64,000 nt of DNA from Nostoc sp. NMS9 (lineage in GTDB: Bacteria > Cyanobacteriota > Cyanobacteriia > Cyanobacteriales > Nostocaceae): assembly GCF_017114995.1 (NCBI RefSeq), contig NZ_JABXKL010000014.1, forward strand, positions 32,968 to 96,967, in the 5' to 3' direction. Both the position numbers and the translations under genes were made by a program. The first letter of the stretch is position 1. Every line of letters begins with the position of its first letter. Positions 25,099-34,700 of the stretch are shown one piece after another. The notes beneath the pieces were generated by a model. The model saw nothing but the letters and a program-made list of their open reading frames with translations. It did no database searches and was not told where the DNA came from.

Positions 25099-26118
25099 TT
25101 ACCTAACAAATTGGGGCATAATTTCGGCAGCGGTGAATATTCCATAGATGCCGCGTTGGTGTAATTGTCTACCAGCTTTGAGATAGCCGAAAGCAGGGCC
25201 GCAGACATTTGCTGCCATGCTGGTTTCATCTCCCAGAGTAAAGGTGTGGGTAGAAATCTTCCCTTCAAAGGTACGTCCTGTTACCTTAACATTAGTGCTG
25301 AGGGGCTTTTTGGGATTACGGGTATCTACTACACCACCAACTGTAACGCGATCGCGCCCTACTATCCCTGCTACTTCTAACATCACATCATCAGCGTGTT
25401 CCATATTTGTCAAGGTCAGCACGCCATTAGTTTTATCTAGTAGTGCTTCTACTTGTGCGTCAGTCATCGCCCTCGCAGTTTCCACTGTATAACCAGGCAT
25501 GTGGCCGATGTCCTCCCTAACAGTGGCGCGGTAAGCTTCCCAGTTAGCAATTCCCACCCCAAAGGTAATTTCAACTTGATGAATTTCGGCATAGCTTTGG
25601 GCGGCTAAAGCTGCTGCTGCTGTTAATAGTCCAGGGGTAGCACCACATCCTGTCATGTAGGTAATCCCGGCCGCTTGCAGTTCCTCCTTCATCGCTAGGA
25701 GTTGTTCTACAGCAGTGGTGCGTTTAATCGCATCTACTAGTACCCCACGCCAACCAGATTTGATAAATTCCTTGGCGACAGTGGGAATAAAGTCATTAGG
25801 TAGGTTAGGTAAAGCCAAAAAATACCCATCTACTTCAGCTATTTCGATTAAATCCTGAATACTTTGATTTGTTAATGTACCAATTGGCTCTAAATAACCC
25901 ACCGAACCTTGGGACTGATAGGTTGCAATGGATTTTTCAGTATTTAAACCCTCGGTAGCATAAACGTAGCCTTTTTGATCTGCTGCTGCGACTAAAATCA
26001 TTTCTTGTTTACCAGCAACTACCTTAGCGGCTGCTTGTCCGAGTCCGCCGAAACCCAGTACTCCCACACGTATCGCTGGCGAAATATTTAGAGAATTTTT
26101 GATTTGTTCAGAATTCAT
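25099..26118 (-). CDS. Saccharopine-dehydrogenase-like NAD(P)-binding oxidoreductase
   Basis: An N-terminal Rossmann motif ([16 protein letters not shown]) is followed by an AADQKGYVY strand end typical of NAD(P) dehydrogenases acting on amino acids. The middle and C-terminal parts ([49 protein letters not shown]) resemble saccharopine dehydrogenase-like or homospermidine-synthase-like proteins of cyanobacteria. The ATG at 26118 gives 339 residues; a TTG at 26142 would add eight. The reaction is not assignable from sequence. It is not in an evident operon, and the insertion element upstream of the hydrolase lies on its downstream side. Confidence 0.7.
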   Translation of the reverse strand: MNSEQIKNSLNISPAIRVGVLGFGGLGQAAAKVVAGKQEMILVAAADQKGYVYATEGLNTEKSIATYQSQGSVGYLEPIGTLTNQSIQDLIEIAEVDGYFLALPNLPNDFIPTVAKEFIKSGWRGVLVDAIKRTTAVEQLLAMKEELQAAGITYMTGCGATPGLLTAAAALAAQSYAEIHQVEITFGVGIANWEAYRATVREDIGHMPGYTVETARAMTDAQVEALLDKTNGVLTLTNMEHADDVMLEVAGIVGRDRVTVGGVVDTRNPKKPLSTNVKVTGRTFEGKISTHTFTLGDETSMAANVCGPAFGYLKAGRQLHQRGIYGIFTAAEIMPQFVR

Positions 26119-26521
26119 AGTCAATTCGTTAAGTTGAATCAAAAGCCTTGATTATTCGGCATCTCAGCTTCCGGCTGATAACTGGTGGCTGATAGCTGAT
26201 AACTCAAAGCTATAGAGATTAATTATGATTCATTATCCTGGGTTCTTTAGCCTGAGATTGCAGATATTTATCTCTGAGCGATCGCTTTTGAGTTTTTTGA
26301 CTGGAAATATACCAGATTTAAAGCAATGGCCGCAACTAGCAACCCAGAAGAAGGCTTAAGAATACTGGCTAAACTTGATGCTCTGACAGAATAGAGTTTC
26401 TGGCACGATGATGCAAACACTCACGGAGGCGATCGCTTAAAATAATTCGTAATTAATAATGACCCTCGATAGCATCTCTTAGTTGTCATTCATATTTCTT
26501 TCCTTCTGCCTTCTCTTTGTG
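26119..26521. other. Intergenic region
   Basis: This 400-bp region holds the presumed divergent promoters of the dehydrogenase and the small secreted protein. It contains GCTGATAACTGGTGGCTGATA direct-repeat fragments (about 26175-26205) and two GCGATCGC sites (near 26278 and 26430). No gene was recognised. Confidence 0.4.
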
Positions 26522-27001
26522 ATGGTTAATATTTTTACAATAACTTCATTATCTGCTTTTATATTTGCTAGCATCAGTACTTTATTGCTAGTCCAGACAG
26601 TCACAGCTAAACCAGTACAGATAAAAAGGCAAGTCAATCAACCAATACCATTCAACTCAAGAGTACGAATATATCCTGCAAATAATAGCTTACCAGCAAG
26701 CTGCTTGATTACGATTGAAAGTGTTATAAAAAAGTCTAGCAAGATGCAAATCACAGAAGCAAAACTTACAACATACGAGGAATTTGCAGCTAAAACAGGG
26801 CTATATAAATCATCGATTTCTAACAACCGAATGGTGTGGATAGTGACTGGTTTTGTTCAAGGTGAGTTGAGAATGTCTAGAGGTAGAAGTGTCTGTACTG
26901 ATAATGCTAAATTTGTGGAAGTAACGGATGCTGAAACTGGCTATTCTTTTGGTAGAAGTATTTACTGTCCCCCAAACAATGAGATAAATTTTATGCGGTA
27001 A
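26522..27001 (+). CDS. Small secreted protein, unknown family
   Basis: From the ATG at 26522 the protein has 159 residues with a classical signal peptide (MVNIFTITSLSAFIFASIST, then LLLVQTVTAKP), cut probably after TAKA/TAKP. The mature part is beta-rich, with Cys in PASCLITIE, GRSVCTDNA and SIYCPPNN. An earlier TTG in frame at 26483 is less likely because the signal peptide would then be too long. I do not recognise the family. The protein is probably periplasmic or extracellular. It has no operon partner. Confidence 0.6.
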   Translation: MVNIFTITSLSAFIFASISTLLLVQTVTAKPVQIKRQVNQPIPFNSRVRIYPANNSLPASCLITIESVIKKSSKMQITEAKLTTYEEFAAKTGLYKSSISNNRMVWIVTGFVQGELRMSRGRSVCTDNAKFVEVTDAETGYSFGRSIYCPPNNEINFMR

Positions 27002-27170
27002 AGTTGACTTAGAATCAAAACAATTTACTTTCAAAAAATTGACTTTTATGACATAGATATCTACAAAAAACCTCACATTTTCGTTAAAAAAATAACTTTT
27101 AAAAAAGTTTTAACATTAACTAAACCGTATTGATTTATAGTGATAAGAAGTTTGTCTGTCAGCAGTAATT

Positions 27171-27557
27171 TTAACGCTCATAAATTTCTAATGGTAAATT
27201 GTCTGGGTCTTTAAAGAAAGTATATTTCTTACCTGTAATTTCATCAACTCTGATATTTTCTACCTCTAAACCTTTTGATTTTAAATAAAAAACAGTTTCT
27301 TCTACATCATCAACTTGAAAAGCAAGATGTCTTAAACCACAAGACTCTGGTTTACTAGGCCGTTCTGGAGGATTGGGAAAAGAGAATAGTTCGATTTGAG
27401 TATTTTCTGCAACTTTTAAATCTAATTTATAAGAATTTCTGGCGGCGCGAAAAGTCTCTTGAATAATCGAAAAGCCTAAAACTTCTACATAGAATTTTTT
27501 TGAGCGATCGTAGTCAGAACAAATAATCGCTACATGATGAATGCCAGTGGTTTTCAT
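27171..27557 (-). CDS. VOC family protein (glyoxalase/YaeR-like)
   Basis: The 128-residue protein is a single-chain vicinal-oxygen-chelate domain pair. Metal ligands of the YaeR (GloA2) type can be assigned: the His in IHHVAIIC, Glu in QIELFSF, His in GLRHLAFQV and Glu in PLEIYER at the C-terminus. The second half keeps VENIRVDEITGKKYTFFKDPD. Such proteins are metal-dependent and often lactoylglutathione lyase- or dioxygenase-like; the substrate is not known. It starts with ATG at 27557 and stands alone. Confidence 0.88.
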   Translation of the reverse strand: MKTTGIHHVAIICSDYDRSKKFYVEVLGFSIIQETFRAARNSYKLDLKVAENTQIELFSFPNPPERPSKPESCGLRHLAFQVDDVEETVFYLKSKGLEVENIRVDEITGKKYTFFKDPDNLPLEIYER

Positions 27558-27638
27558 GTGTACTTCTCAAGCTAACAACCATTTACCTGTAGCACTTTTA
27601 GCAGAGTTTTGCTAGTCTTTGCAAGATAAGGGCTTTAG

Positions 27639-27755
27639 CAAAGTGCTAATCTGGAAAATACAAACCTTGATGCCATCAACCTTAAAGACGCTGATTTACG
27701 TAGAGCAATATTTATTACTGTAGATCAGATCAGAACTGCTACATTTTGGTATTAA
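27639..27755 (+). pseudogene. Pentapeptide-repeat protein remnant
   Basis: The open frame reads SANLENTNLDAINLKDADLR (about residues 2-21), the A(N/D)LxX pattern of pentapeptide-repeat proteins, and stops at TAA 27753-27755. A stop codon lies just upstream, there is no start codon, and only four or five repeats remain. It is therefore the C-terminal relic of a larger gene. Confidence 0.55.
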
Positions 27756-27962
27756 GAAATATAGGACGATGATTTTCGTATTGACGTGGGTGAAATTGCG
27801 ATGTCTGAAGCTGAAGATGCAGAAATCATCTGTTACCTGATGTCTAACTTTTCGCATATTTAACTAAAATTTATATTTAATCAGCAAAAAGGCTTATTGC
27901 TTTCTCAAAACTTTATATTCAATAAGCAAAAAGGCATATTGCTTACTCAAAATGACATTTTG

Positions 27963-28140
27963 CTTTCTCAAACCCCAGTTTGCTTTCTCATTTTGGTGTT
28001 TTCCGCAAGCAAAAGAAGCTTTTACTTTCTCAAACCCCAGTTTGCTTTCTCATTTTGGTGTTTTCCGCAAGTAAAAGAAGCTCTTACTTTCTCAAACCCC
28101 AGTTTGCTTGTTTATTTAAGTAATTTCCGCATTCATTTTG
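27963..28140. repeat. 62-bp tandem repeat, about 2.7 copies
   Basis: Units starting CTTTCTCAAACCCCAGTTTG begin at 27963, 28025 and 28087. The first two are nearly identical (AGCAAAAGAAG versus AGTAAAAGAAG) and the third decays after about 30 bp. Related fragments with TTGCTTTCTCAAA extend to about 27890. Confidence 0.9.
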
Positions 28141-28160
28141 GTATATCGTTGAGCCGTTAG

Positions 28161-28192
28161 CTTGCGATGCCTGCGACGGGCGTAGCCATCGC
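28161..28192. repeat. GCGATGCCTGCG-type palindromic repeat
   Basis: GCGATGCCTGCGACGGGCGT followed by AGCCATCGC has imperfect dyad symmetry (GCGATG...CATCGC). The motif is one of the short interspersed repeats characteristic of Nostoc genomes. Confidence 0.6.
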
Positions 28193-28322
28193 TTCATTCA
28201 ATAAGAATCTTTCAATGGCTGACTGTTAACTTTGCTGGCTCGTTGGTTAAATATTAAAGTTCGCCAAGGTTTTAAAGCCATGAACCAAACATTGCAAACT
28301 AAGGCTGAACACATTACTCAAA

Positions 28323-30431
28323 CTACAACAGACGCATATTGGCGAAGTGGTCGAGTAGCAAACGGTGGATAAACCGATAACGGCCACCGACTTGTTGAAT
28401 TAAGCGACGTTGTGCTGCACGGTTGAGAAATTGGGCATAGTTCCAAGGTATGTAGCCACTGCACCAAAGTACCAAACGTAGGGAAACGTGCTGTATGCAG
28501 GCGAATCCTCCACCGTAGAATAATGTAAGTAAAAAAGTAGTAGCTTGGATAATATTCAAAATTAAAGTATTCTCACGAGGTATAGACAACTTTTGGTTTA
28601 ACCAAAAGATGAGAATACGAAGAATACTAAATATAATTGTGATAAAAACTGTGATGAAAAGCGTGTTCGTGAATGATGCCCTAATACCTTGGTTGGGTTT
28701 AAATTTAGTTTTTAAATCTGACTTTAGTCCCTTAAATAACGCTCCAATTAGCGCAAAAATCAGCGCAAAAATTAGTCCATACAGCCCAGAAGAAATCAGC
28801 ACTAGAATCAGCGCATAAATCAGCCTAGAAATCAACCCAGAATTCGGCACTAGAATCAGCGCATAAATCGGCGCTAAAATCAGCCCATAAATCAGCCAAA
28901 ATTTTAGCCAAAATTTTAGCCAAAATTTTAGCCCTAAAGTAAAATTTTTAAGAAAAACATGAATTTTTAATCGTTTAACTGACAATTGAATTTCTTCGAC
29001 TGGTTCAATGGAAGAAATATCTAAAATCAGCACAGAAATCAACCCAAAAATCAGCCCAGAAGTCAGCCCAGAAGTCAGCCCAAAAACCAGCCCAAAAATC
29101 AGCCCAAAAATCAGCCCAATCTCTTGATCATTCACCGTAAAACTCAGCCCAGAAATTAGCCCAGAAATTAGCCCAAAAATTAGCCCTACAATCAGCCCTA
29201 CAATCAGCTTATATAACCACTTTTGCTGACGATTTTGCAACCAAGATGGCTGCATATTCTCAATCAAAAACTCCGTCTGCGTTTTTTGCAATCGCTTTGC
29301 TAAAAATGCTAAAAAATGTATATTTTTCTTTCGCTGCGGTTCTCCCTTCCCCACAGGCAGCAAATTAAACCTACGCTCGATATAAGCATTAAATAAATCC
29401 TGCTTTGTCTGTATTGCCCTTCCTTGATATGCAACCACCATCATTGAGAGTAATAATGGTGTCCTTGCTAATTCCAAAAATTCCGCGTTTCTCTGAATTT
29501 CTTGCCACACATCAGGTCTATTCAACTGATTTAAATAATCTTGAATCTGTCTTTCCGACAACTGCTGCAAACAAACCGCACCATGTAACTGTGTAAGCTG
29601 TTCTTCCCCTGTATGATATTCCTCTTCCCGACAGCAAACAACCAAATCTCGCTTTGCATCTTCACCCAAATATTGATTAATTGCTTTGATGCATTTTTTC
29701 TGTCGTTGCAACCCCAACTCATCCAACCCATCCAACAACGGCAAAATATCACCCCGTTCCAACCAAAACCGACTGATACCAGGTGTTAGATTATATTCCT
29801 CCTTGAGTTGAATAATTAACCAATCCAGAATGTTGACGCTATCATCTCGCCATGCCGAAAGTTCAAATATAAAGGGCATTGGGGCTGTATCATCTCGCTT
29901 TGCTGTTTCCAATAATTCTTCTGCTAAATTTAGTAGTGTCGTAGTTTTCCCGCCTCCCGGCTGTCCTAAAATTAATAACCTGCCACCGATGTCTTTTCGC
30001 TGCAACACTTCCACCATGCGATTAATTTGCTGAGGTGGACTTGTATTCTGATTTGCAGAGATTGTATACAAGGGTTGTAGTGGGTTTCGTCCGACTTTTT
30101 CCGGTTGCTCTTGTGCGTCTAGTTCAATCATCAGTGACAAAAGCAGAGAATCTTGCGATCGCTTTTTAACCTTTGTTTCTTTTGCTTCCAGTAGTCGCGG
30201 TCTTAAGGTCGGGTCGATTTGTTCTGGTGCGTCTTCTGGCTGCTGCTGTGCCTGTTGATATGTTCCCCATGCAATCAACAGCGTCACAATAATCACAGTA
30301 CCAATAATTAATAAATTTTTATGCGGGAAATCTGGAATTGAAGGTAATTGATTAATTAAATAACCGATTAAACTTGTGGCAGTTGCGCCAAAAATGAACA
30401 AAAAGAGCGGATTTTTGAGCAGCTTGTTCAT
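28323..30431 (-). CDS. Membrane-anchored NACHT NTPase
   Basis: The 702-residue protein has two membrane segments near the N-terminus (about 8-27 and 40-56), then a NACHT NTPase with Walker A GQPGGGKT (156-163) and Walker B LLDGLDEL (232-239). The arginine-rich helical part follows. From about residue 405 to 590 the chain is a long series of GLIFGLISGL repeats predicted to span the membrane many times, encoded by short DNA repeats. NACHT proteins are STAND-class switches. Several bacterial NACHTs defend against phages, but this one lacks an evident N-terminal effector, so its job is unknown. It lies 115 bp downstream of the two vWA genes on the same strand and may share their transcript. Confidence 0.85.
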   Translation of the reverse strand: MNKLLKNPLFLFIFGATATSLIGYLINQLPSIPDFPHKNLLIIGTVIIVTLLIAWGTYQQAQQQPEDAPEQIDPTLRPRLLEAKETKVKKRSQDSLLLSLMIELDAQEQPEKVGRNPLQPLYTISANQNTSPPQQINRMVEVLQRKDIGGRLLILGQPGGGKTTTLLNLAEELLETAKRDDTAPMPFIFELSAWRDDSVNILDWLIIQLKEEYNLTPGISRFWLERGDILPLLDGLDELGLQRQKKCIKAINQYLGEDAKRDLVVCCREEEYHTGEEQLTQLHGAVCLQQLSERQIQDYLNQLNRPDVWQEIQRNAEFLELARTPLLLSMMVVAYQGRAIQTKQDLFNAYIERRFNLLPVGKGEPQRKKNIHFLAFLAKRLQKTQTEFLIENMQPSWLQNRQQKWLYKLIVGLIVGLIFGLISGLISGLSFTVNDQEIGLIFGLIFGLVFGLTSGLTSGLIFGLISVLILDISSIEPVEEIQLSVKRLKIHVFLKNFTLGLKFWLKFWLKFWLIYGLILAPIYALILVPNSGLISRLIYALILVLISSGLYGLIFALIFALIGALFKGLKSDLKTKFKPNQGIRASFTNTLFITVFITIIFSILRILIFWLNQKLSIPRENTLILNIIQATTFLLTLFYGGGFACIQHVSLRLVLWCSGYIPWNYAQFLNRAAQRRLIQQVGGRYRFIHRLLLDHFANMRLL

Positions 30432-30546
30432 ACAGTAAACTTGAAAGCAAAGAATACTTAAATTGATTATCGCTATGTTTGAGTATTACTGCTGACAGTC
30501 TTGACGCGAAACTTTCATACCGTTAATCAGCAACGTTGAATTTTTA

Positions 30547-31827
30547 CTATTCCTGCAAAACGGTCTTTGATACAATCCTAGTTTTCTTCAGGTCTGCTTC
30601 GGAAAGTTCTTCCCCAGCTTGCAAGCGGGTGGCTGAGGTTTGCAACACTGTCGCCGCCCCTTTATCTCCGATTTGTAAAGCGGTTTTAGCAGCCGTTTGC
30701 AGCATCGTTGCTGCACCAGTGCGATCGCCTTGTTGCAATTTCGCCTCTGCTAACTGAGTTTGGCGATACTTCGCTAATGCTAAAATAGATTGTTGCACCT
30801 GTGGATTAGATGTCGGTTCATACGCCCGCACTACATCTGCATACACTGGCATCAAGGGCGAAAGTAAACCTTCTTCGTTAACCAACGGGTCATCATAACG
30901 AATTTGTAGATGAGCGATCGCTTGTTTCCCTTCTGGCAATTGTCCCAGATAAATGTTCGCCAAAACTACCCGTTCTACATCCTGCATCAAATCTCCCAAA
31001 CGTACAGCAAAGCTACCATCAGCTTCGGGTTTCACTGGTAACTCGATTGTGTCTGGGGCAACTTGGGCAATGGGTTTCAATTCTGCTAGTCGGACATTGG
31101 GCACTAGAGATAACAGCAAGTAGGCATTAGTTAGCCCAATAGATTGAATCCGTCCAAATAGCCGGCTAAATTGATCCACAGCTTGTTCAGGGCGTTCAAT
31201 ATGCGCTAGAGTCCCACCACCGACATCGGCAATGTTTTCTAGCAAATCCTGATTCCAGCTATTGCCAAATCCGAAAGTGTTGATAGTTAGGTTCAGCTTG
31301 GCAGCCTTTTGTGCCAGTTTAAGACAGCGTTTGTTATCATCTCGCCCAATATCCCACTTCCAAATTCGCAAACCGCTTTCACCATGCCCATCTGTCAGCA
31401 GAAACGCCTGGGAAACAGCGCCTCTTGTGCCCTTCATCAGTTCTGTAATTCCCAGTTCCAAACCATCAGCGATCGCAGTACCGCCGCTAGCAGTCAGTTT
31501 GCTTTTTATTTGAGATTTGATGCTTTCGGGGTCTTCGATCGCTTGGTTAGGGATAATGACTTCCGCAGAACCAGAAAAAGCTACAACTGAGATGCGATCG
31601 CCTACTTTCAACCGATCGATTAATCCTTCCACTGCCTGGATCACCGTTTTTATTGGTTGTCCATGCATGGAACCACTTCTATCCAAAATCAAGCAGAGAT
31701 TAAGGGGGAGATTTTGGTCAGACTCACCAGCGATTGCAAAAATCGTTATTGCTAGTTGACGTTGGCTACTTGTTTGAGCCACATCAACATTATTATCATT
31801 TAACGCCGAGAGCAATTTAACTTTCAT
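30547..31827 (-). CDS. vWA-domain protein, copy B
   Basis: The 426-residue protein opens with MKVKLLSALNDNNVD and a vWA domain (about 40-235). The MIDAS motif is DRSGSMHG (about residue 49), with the Thr of GGTAIADG and the Asp of LLTDGHG completing the metal site. A beta-sandwich middle part follows (about 240-340). The C-terminal about 75 residues (ALAKYRQTQLAEAKLQQGD, then AATMLQTAAKTAL) are helical and repeat QTA units. It is a paralog of the upstream gene. The ATG at 31827 overlaps the upstream stop (ATGA), indicating translational coupling. vWA proteins bind partners in a Mg2+-dependent way; which partner is unknown, the neighbouring NACHT being one candidate. Confidence 0.85.
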   Translation of the reverse strand: MKVKLLSALNDNNVDVAQTSSQRQLAITIFAIAGESDQNLPLNLCLILDRSGSMHGQPIKTVIQAVEGLIDRLKVGDRISVVAFSGSAEVIIPNQAIEDPESIKSQIKSKLTASGGTAIADGLELGITELMKGTRGAVSQAFLLTDGHGESGLRIWKWDIGRDDNKRCLKLAQKAAKLNLTINTFGFGNSWNQDLLENIADVGGGTLAHIERPEQAVDQFSRLFGRIQSIGLTNAYLLLSLVPNVRLAELKPIAQVAPDTIELPVKPEADGSFAVRLGDLMQDVERVVLANIYLGQLPEGKQAIAHLQIRYDDPLVNEEGLLSPLMPVYADVVRAYEPTSNPQVQQSILALAKYRQTQLAEAKLQQGDRTGAATMLQTAAKTALQIGDKGAATVLQTSATRLQAGEELSEADLKKTRIVSKTVLQE

Positions 31828-33080
31828 TGCGGAGGGGTATCTTGCAAAACTGTTTTAGAGACAATCCGGGTTTTCTTGCGATCGCTTTCAGATAAATCTC
31901 CACCAGATTGTAGCTGGGTGGCAGAAGTTTGCAACACCGTCGCTGCCCCAGTATCTCCCATTTGCAAGGCAGTTTTCGCAGCCGTTTGTAACATTGTCGC
32001 CGCACCAGTGCGATCGCCCTGTTGTAATTTCGTTTCGGCTAGCTGGGTTTGGCGATACTTAGCTAATGCTAAAATAGAATGCTGTACCTGGGGATTCGGG
32101 TCTGCTTGATAATTTTTGACTACATGGGCATAAACTGGGATATTTGGTGTAACTAAACCTACTTTGTTAGCGGCTGGATCGTCGTAGCGGACTTGCACAT
32201 TAGCGATCGCTTGTTCACCTGTTGGCAATTGTCCCAAATAAATATTAGCTAAGATTACCCGTTCTGCATCTTTCATTAAATCTCCCAACCGCACAGCGAA
32301 ACGTCCATCAGCTTCTTGTTGCAGTGGTAACTCAATTGTGTCTGGGGAAACTTGGGCCACAGGTTTAAGTTCTGCTAGCCGGACATTGGGCATCAGGGAG
32401 AATAACAGATAAGCATTAGTCAATCCCACCGTTTGAATACGGCTGAACAGGCGATTAAACTCTTCCACTGCCTGTTCGGGTTTTTGAATATAAGATAAAG
32501 TACCTAAGCCAGCATCAGCAATTTTTTCTAAAACATCTTGGTTCCAGTTGTCACCAAATCCCAAAGTATTTAAAGTTAAATTATAGCTAGCAGCCAATTG
32601 GGCGAATTTCAAACAACGGTTGTTATCACCGTGTTCATTTTCCCCGTCGGTTAACAAAAAGGCTTGGGAAACAGTATCTTTTTTCCCCTTTGCCAACTCC
32701 TCAATCCCCAAGCGCAGTCCTTCATCAATCGCAGTTCCACCATCGGCGGCTAGGCGATTAATTTGCTGCTTGATTTTCTCTGGGTTTTCGATAGTTTGAC
32801 TGGGTACTAAGACTTTGGCACGGTGATCGAAAACTACCACACTGAGGCGATCGCCAGGATTGAGTCTATCTACCAGACGATTCGCCGCTTTTTTGACCGT
32901 TTCTAGCGATCGCCCGTTCATCGAACCACTATGATCGAGAATTAAGCATAAATTCAAGGGTACATGGCGGTCTTGAGTCTCTGCGATCGCCGAAATCGAA
33001 ATTCCCAACTGACGTTGACTGTTCAGTTGATTTGCGTCCAAATTACCATCATTCAAGGCAGGCTGCAAATTAACCTTCAT
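31824..33080 (-). CDS. vWA-domain protein, copy A
   Basis: The 418-residue protein begins MKVNLQPALNDGNLDANQLN and has a vWA domain with MIDAS residues DHSGSMNG, the Thr of GGTAIDEG and the Asp of LLTDGENE. The domain order and C-terminal helical tail (YRQTQLAETKLQQGD; AATMLQTAAKTAL) are the same as in the downstream copy, so the pair arose by tandem duplication. Copy A lacks the short insertion (about 12 residues after LLTDG in copy B). There is no signal peptide or membrane segment. It is the first gene of a probable minus-strand operon with copy B and the NACHT NTPase. Confidence 0.85.
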   Translation of the reverse strand: MKVNLQPALNDGNLDANQLNSQRQLGISISAIAETQDRHVPLNLCLILDHSGSMNGRSLETVKKAANRLVDRLNPGDRLSVVVFDHRAKVLVPSQTIENPEKIKQQINRLAADGGTAIDEGLRLGIEELAKGKKDTVSQAFLLTDGENEHGDNNRCLKFAQLAASYNLTLNTLGFGDNWNQDVLEKIADAGLGTLSYIQKPEQAVEEFNRLFSRIQTVGLTNAYLLFSLMPNVRLAELKPVAQVSPDTIELPLQQEADGRFAVRLGDLMKDAERVILANIYLGQLPTGEQAIANVQVRYDDPAANKVGLVTPNIPVYAHVVKNYQADPNPQVQHSILALAKYRQTQLAETKLQQGDRTGAATMLQTAAKTALQMGDTGAATVLQTSATQLQSGGDLSESDRKKTRIVSKTVLQDTPPQ

Positions 33081-33318
33081 AACTCAGAGTCCCTATTCAG
33101 GATATACATACTAAAAAATAACTTCAAAGCACTACTTTAGCTCTACGGAAAACCTCTCCAACATAAATACATTAATATAATCAGAATATCTTAGAAGCCA
33201 AGCATTGGCAGATGCGAAGCCACCTTCAGCATTAGGGAGAAATCCGCACCTTGAGGAAGGCTGGCATCGCGCTAGGATGTATTACAGTTAACGGCATAGT
33301 TTCAGGCGATCAGTTGCT

Positions 33319-33981
33319 ATGGACATTTCCCCAATCAAGGCTGTTCAAGCCCCATATTACGGCGATAACTTTTACCGGACACCACCGCCAGATTTGCCTT
33401 CCCTCTTATTGAAGGAGCGAATTGTCTATATTGGGATGCCACTGGTACCTGCTGTCACGGAATTAATCGTAGCCGAATTGCTGTTTTTGCAATCCGACGA
33501 CCCCGAAAAACCGATTAAAATCTATATCAACTCCACCGGCACTTCTGGTTACAGTGGCGAACCTATTGGCTTTGAAACCGAAGCCTTCGCCATTTATGAC
33601 ACCATGAAATATATCAAGCCTCCTATCCACACCATCTGCGTCGGTTCCGCGATGGGTATGGCAGCAATGCTTCTCAGTGCTGGTACAAAAGGTTGCCGCG
33701 CTAGTTTGCCTCACTCCTCGATTATCCTGCATCAGCCCAAGAGCTACGCCCAAGGTCAAGCAACGGATATTCAAATTCGCGCCAGGGAAGTTTTGGTAAA
33801 CAAAGGGGCGTTAGTTGATATCTTACATCGCACCACTGGACAGGCTCCAGAAAAAATTACTAAAGACATGGATCGGCTGTTGTATCTGACACCTTACGAA
33901 GCGAAGGAATACGGGCTGATTGACCGAGTTTTTGAGAAAGAAGAACTCGCAAATCCTCCACTCCCTGCCAGTGTCCTTTAG
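33319..33981 (+). CDS. clpR: ClpR, inactive ClpP paralog
   Basis: The 220-residue protein is clearly of the ClpP family ([23 protein letters not shown]) but the catalytic serine site is changed. In the position of ASMG, chain residues 111-114 read AMGM, putting Gly113 where Ser should be. The catalytic Asp is also lost: MDRLLYL is present where ClpP has MDRDFFM. The His (about 138) remains. ClpR forms mixed heptamers with the active ClpP3 in the cyanobacterial Clp protease, usually with ClpC as ATPase. The active clpP lies 107 bp downstream on the same strand, the classical arrangement. Confidence 0.92.
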   Translation: MDISPIKAVQAPYYGDNFYRTPPPDLPSLLLKERIVYIGMPLVPAVTELIVAELLFLQSDDPEKPIKIYINSTGTSGYSGEPIGFETEAFAIYDTMKYIKPPIHTICVGSAMGMAAMLLSAGTKGCRASLPHSSIILHQPKSYAQGQATDIQIRAREVLVNKGALVDILHRTTGQAPEKITKDMDRLLYLTPYEAKEYGLIDRVFEKEELANPPLPASVL

Positions 33982-34088
33982 TGAGTGCTGAGTGCTGAGT
34001 AGAGACGGGATTAATCGCGTCTGTGCAGGAGTTATGAGTTATTCCTAACTCTCCCACCGCCCCCAAATTATTAAAAACGGAGTAAATT

Positions 34089-34700
34089 ATGCCTATAGGC
34101 GTTCCTAAAGTTCCTTACCGGATGCCCGGTGGACAATATACAGATTGGATTAGCATCTACGATCGCCTTTACCGGGAACGGATTATATTCTTGGGGCGTG
34201 ATATTGATGATGAAATTGCCAATCAAATTATCGCTGTAATGCTGTATCTGGACTCAGACGATCCAGGTAAAGATATTTATTTATACATCAACTCCCCCGG
34301 TGGAATGGTTACATCTGGCATGGCTATTTTTGACACCATGCAACATATCAAATCAGATGTAGTGACTATTTGTGTGGGTTTAGCTGCTTCAATGGGGTCT
34401 TTCCTGCTGGCAGCTGGCACCAAAGGCAAACGACTAGCGTTGCCTCATTCACGGATTATGATTCACCAGCCTTCAGGTGGCACCCGTGGACAAGCAACCG
34501 ATATCGAAATTGAAGCTAAAGAGATTCTGCGGATTCGTCACCAGCTCAATGGCATTTATGCTGATAAAACTGGTCAGACCATAGAAAAGATCGAAAAAGA
34601 TATGGATCGTGACTTTTTCATGTCTGCCGAAGAAGCAAAAGAATACGGTTTAATTGACCGTGTGATTGAAGAACGAACCTCGGTAATAACAGGGGAGTAG
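34089..34700 (+). CDS. clpP: ATP-dependent Clp protease proteolytic subunit (ClpP3 type)
   Basis: The 203-residue protein has the complete catalytic triad: Ser101 (GLAASMGSF), His126 (IMIHQPSGG) and Asp175 ([10 protein letters not shown]). It starts with ATG at 34089, following an AACGGAGTAAATT ribosome site. Together with ClpR upstream it builds the mixed ClpP3/R core, which degrades unfolded or adaptor-delivered proteins. Its pairing with ClpR, not with ClpX, suggests the ClpP3 paralog. A G/C-skewed inverted repeat with AATGCCC heptamers follows and may end the transcript. Confidence 0.95.
   Translation: MPIGVPKVPYRMPGGQYTDWISIYDRLYRERIIFLGRDIDDEIANQIIAVMLYLDSDDPGKDIYLYINSPGGMVTSGMAIFDTMQHIKSDVVTICVGLAASMGSFLLAAGTKGKRLALPHSRIMIHQPSGGTRGQATDIEIEAKEILRIRHQLNGIYADKTGQTIEKIEKDMDRDFFMSAEEAKEYGLIDRVIEERTSVITGE

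Larger units (their letters stand above)
27756..28322. other. Repeat-rich region between the VOC gene and the NACHT gene
   Basis: It holds a short open frame (27798-27861, ending SHI) that may belong to the relic upstream. A 62-bp tandem repeat (27963-28140) and a GC-rich palindromic element (28161-28192) follow. An 87-codon frame runs through the tandem repeat, but its reading phase shifts between units because 62 is not a multiple of 3, so I do not call it a gene. Confidence 0.5.

Noticed and set aside
27897..28160. 87-codon plus-strand frame rich in Phe, Leu and Ser
   Set aside because: It is made of the 62-bp tandem repeat, which shifts phase between units, and has no ribosome site or family match.
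33319..33981. ClpR read as a second active ClpP
   Set aside because: Gly113 replaces the catalytic Ser and the Asp position is Leu, so it is the known inactive ClpR.
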